A stretch of 23,254 nucleotides of DNA. Origin: Scatomorpha sp036653715. GTDB lineage: Bacteria > Bacillota > Clostridia > Oscillospirales > Oscillospiraceae. The stretch is taken from assembly GCA_036653715.1 (NCBI GenBank), contig JAVVTL010000022.1, forward strand, positions 1 through 23,254. The letters run 5' to 3'. A program made the translations under genes and the position numbers. Under the pieces are notes generated by a model. It had not been told where the DNA came from. It was given only the letters and a program-made list of their open reading frames with translations, and searched no databases. This document shows, piece by piece, positions 22,479-23,254 of this stretch (position 1 is the stretch's first letter; every line of letters starts with the position of its first letter).

Positions 22479-23218
22479 GCGCGCGGCGCTGCATAGAAAC
22501 GCCCCACCTTCCGAAAGAGAGGGTGGGGCTGATTTTGATAGGGGAGAGGTATGGCGAACAACTGAAAAATCCGCTTGCGGCCTTGAATATCAACATTCTC
22601 CCGCTGCCCGACAATCGCGAGGTTTCACCGAGCCTTGCCGGCCACGCCGACCTCTCGGCTGTGCATCTTGGCGGCGCGAGAATAGTCGTCGCGAAGGGAA
22701 GCCCGATTGTTAATGATTTAACTAATAGGGGATTCTCGGTAATTGAATCCGCCGCGGCGCTCGGAGCCGCATATCCGCGGGATTGCGGATTGAACGTCTG
22801 TGTTGTAGGCGATAAGCTTATCTGCAATCCCGCCTGCGCGGATGCGGCGGTTTTGGCGGGCTTGAGCGAGCTGAATTTGATTGCCGTAAAGCAGGGCTAT
22901 GCGAAATGCTCGGTTTGCGTCGTGGACTCCGGCTCAATCATCACAGGCGACGCCGGCATAGCGAAAGCGGCGGCCTCACGGGGAATTGATGTGCTGCAGA
23001 TAAGCGCGGGCTTCATAAGCCTTCCGGGGTTTGACAGCGGCCTTATCGGCGGCTGCGCCTTCAAAATATCCGAGCACGAGCTGGCGTTCACCGGCACTCT
23101 GAACGCGCATCCGGACAAGGACAGAATTTTCGCCTTCCTAAGCTCCCGCGGCATCACCCCGCTGTTCCTGACCGAATCCCCCATATTCGACATCGGCTCC
23201 GCCATCCAGCTCTACTGA
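22475..23218 (+). CDS. DUF6873-like protein, possible GME fold
   Basis: A 247-residue cytosolic protein with no signal peptide or membrane segment. By recollection of overall pattern it resembles the DUF6873 family, described as having a guanidino-modifying-enzyme (pentein) fold. Repeating units of the type LNVCVVGDKLICNP, KCSVCVVDSGSIITGDAGIAKAA and LAFTGTLNAHPD fit such a fold, and HPD/HAD-type motifs recur. Catalytic activity is unknown. GTG 22475 overlaps the radA stop by four bases and is taken as a coupled start, but it has no good ribosome binding site. A TTG further in, after GAGGGTGGGG (about 22520), is possible. The function next to radA is unexplained. Confidence 0.6.
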   Translation: MSARRCIETPHLPKERVGLILIGERYGEQLKNPLAALNINILPLPDNREVSPSLAGHADLSAVHLGGARIVVAKGSPIVNDLTNRGFSVIESAAALGAAYPRDCGLNVCVVGDKLICNPACADAAVLAGLSELNLIAVKQGYAKCSVCVVDSGSIITGDAGIAKAAASRGIDVLQISAGFISLPGFDSGLIGGCAFKISEHELAFTGTLNAHPDKDRIFAFLSSRGITPLFLTESPIFDIGSAIQLY

Positions 23219-23254
23219 CCTTTCCCCCTCCTCCGAATTAAACAAAATCTTTAT

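Noticed and set aside
23219..23254. Possible terminator or gene start at the right edge
   Set aside because: The remaining 36 bases show no stem and no open frame with a start site.

Overview
The window reads as a chromosomal segment of a spore-forming, GC-rich member of the Clostridia, most plausibly an Oscillospirales/Ruminococcaceae-type gut bacterium. This rests on the gene set and gene order: spoIVA (492 residues, the same length as in Bacillus subtilis), a SpoIIM-like gene directly before xerD, CwlD, a SigH-like sigma factor, trmK followed by a Nif3-family gene, and yajC followed by a TIGR04086-type membrane protein. The genus cannot be fixed from the sequence alone. Almost all of the window is core chromosome. 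I see no phage, transposase, CRISPR array, rRNA or tRNA.

Layout. Bases 58-2857 (minus strand) hold a lysine/diaminopimelate operon asd-dapA-dapB. It diverges from plus-strand genes at a compact promoter region (2930-2982). All later genes are on the plus strand. 3058-7921 holds a secreted SpoIID/LytB protein with SPOR-like repeats, then queA-tgt (queuosine tRNA modification), yajC and a small membrane protein. 7922-8241 is an AT-rich gene-free stretch with repeats, a hairpin and a promoter. 8242-12019 holds a SpoIIM-like protein, xerD and ruvC-ruvA-ruvB (recombination and chromosome resolution). 12158-13428 holds a SigH-like sigma factor and two small cysteine-rich proteins. 13476-14932 is trmK plus a Nif3-family protein. 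15055-17402 is a two-component system. 17500-18978 is spoIVA. 19162-23218 holds an aspartate aminotransferase, CwlD, RadA and a DUF6873-like protein.

How the genes fit together. Three themes recur. The first is cell envelope and spore building: diaminopimelate synthesis, SpoIID/LytB, SpoIIM-like, CwlD, SpoIVA and the SigH-like factor. The second is DNA repair and recombination: XerD, RuvABC and RadA. The third is tRNA modification: QueA, Tgt and TrmK. Several gene pairs overlap by 4 to 16 bases (ruvC/ruvA, trmK/Nif3, regulator/kinase, cwlD/radA, radA/DUF6873), which suggests translational coupling.

Nothing here is clearly a new biological system. The items most worth a second look are in the non-coding parts: a terminator-like hairpin after yajC that contains the ribosome binding site of the next gene, the repeat-bearing AT-rich stretch before the SpoIIM-like gene, a probable sigma-E promoter for spoIVA that overlaps the preceding terminator, tandem hairpins after spoIVA, and overlapping divergent promoters before asd.
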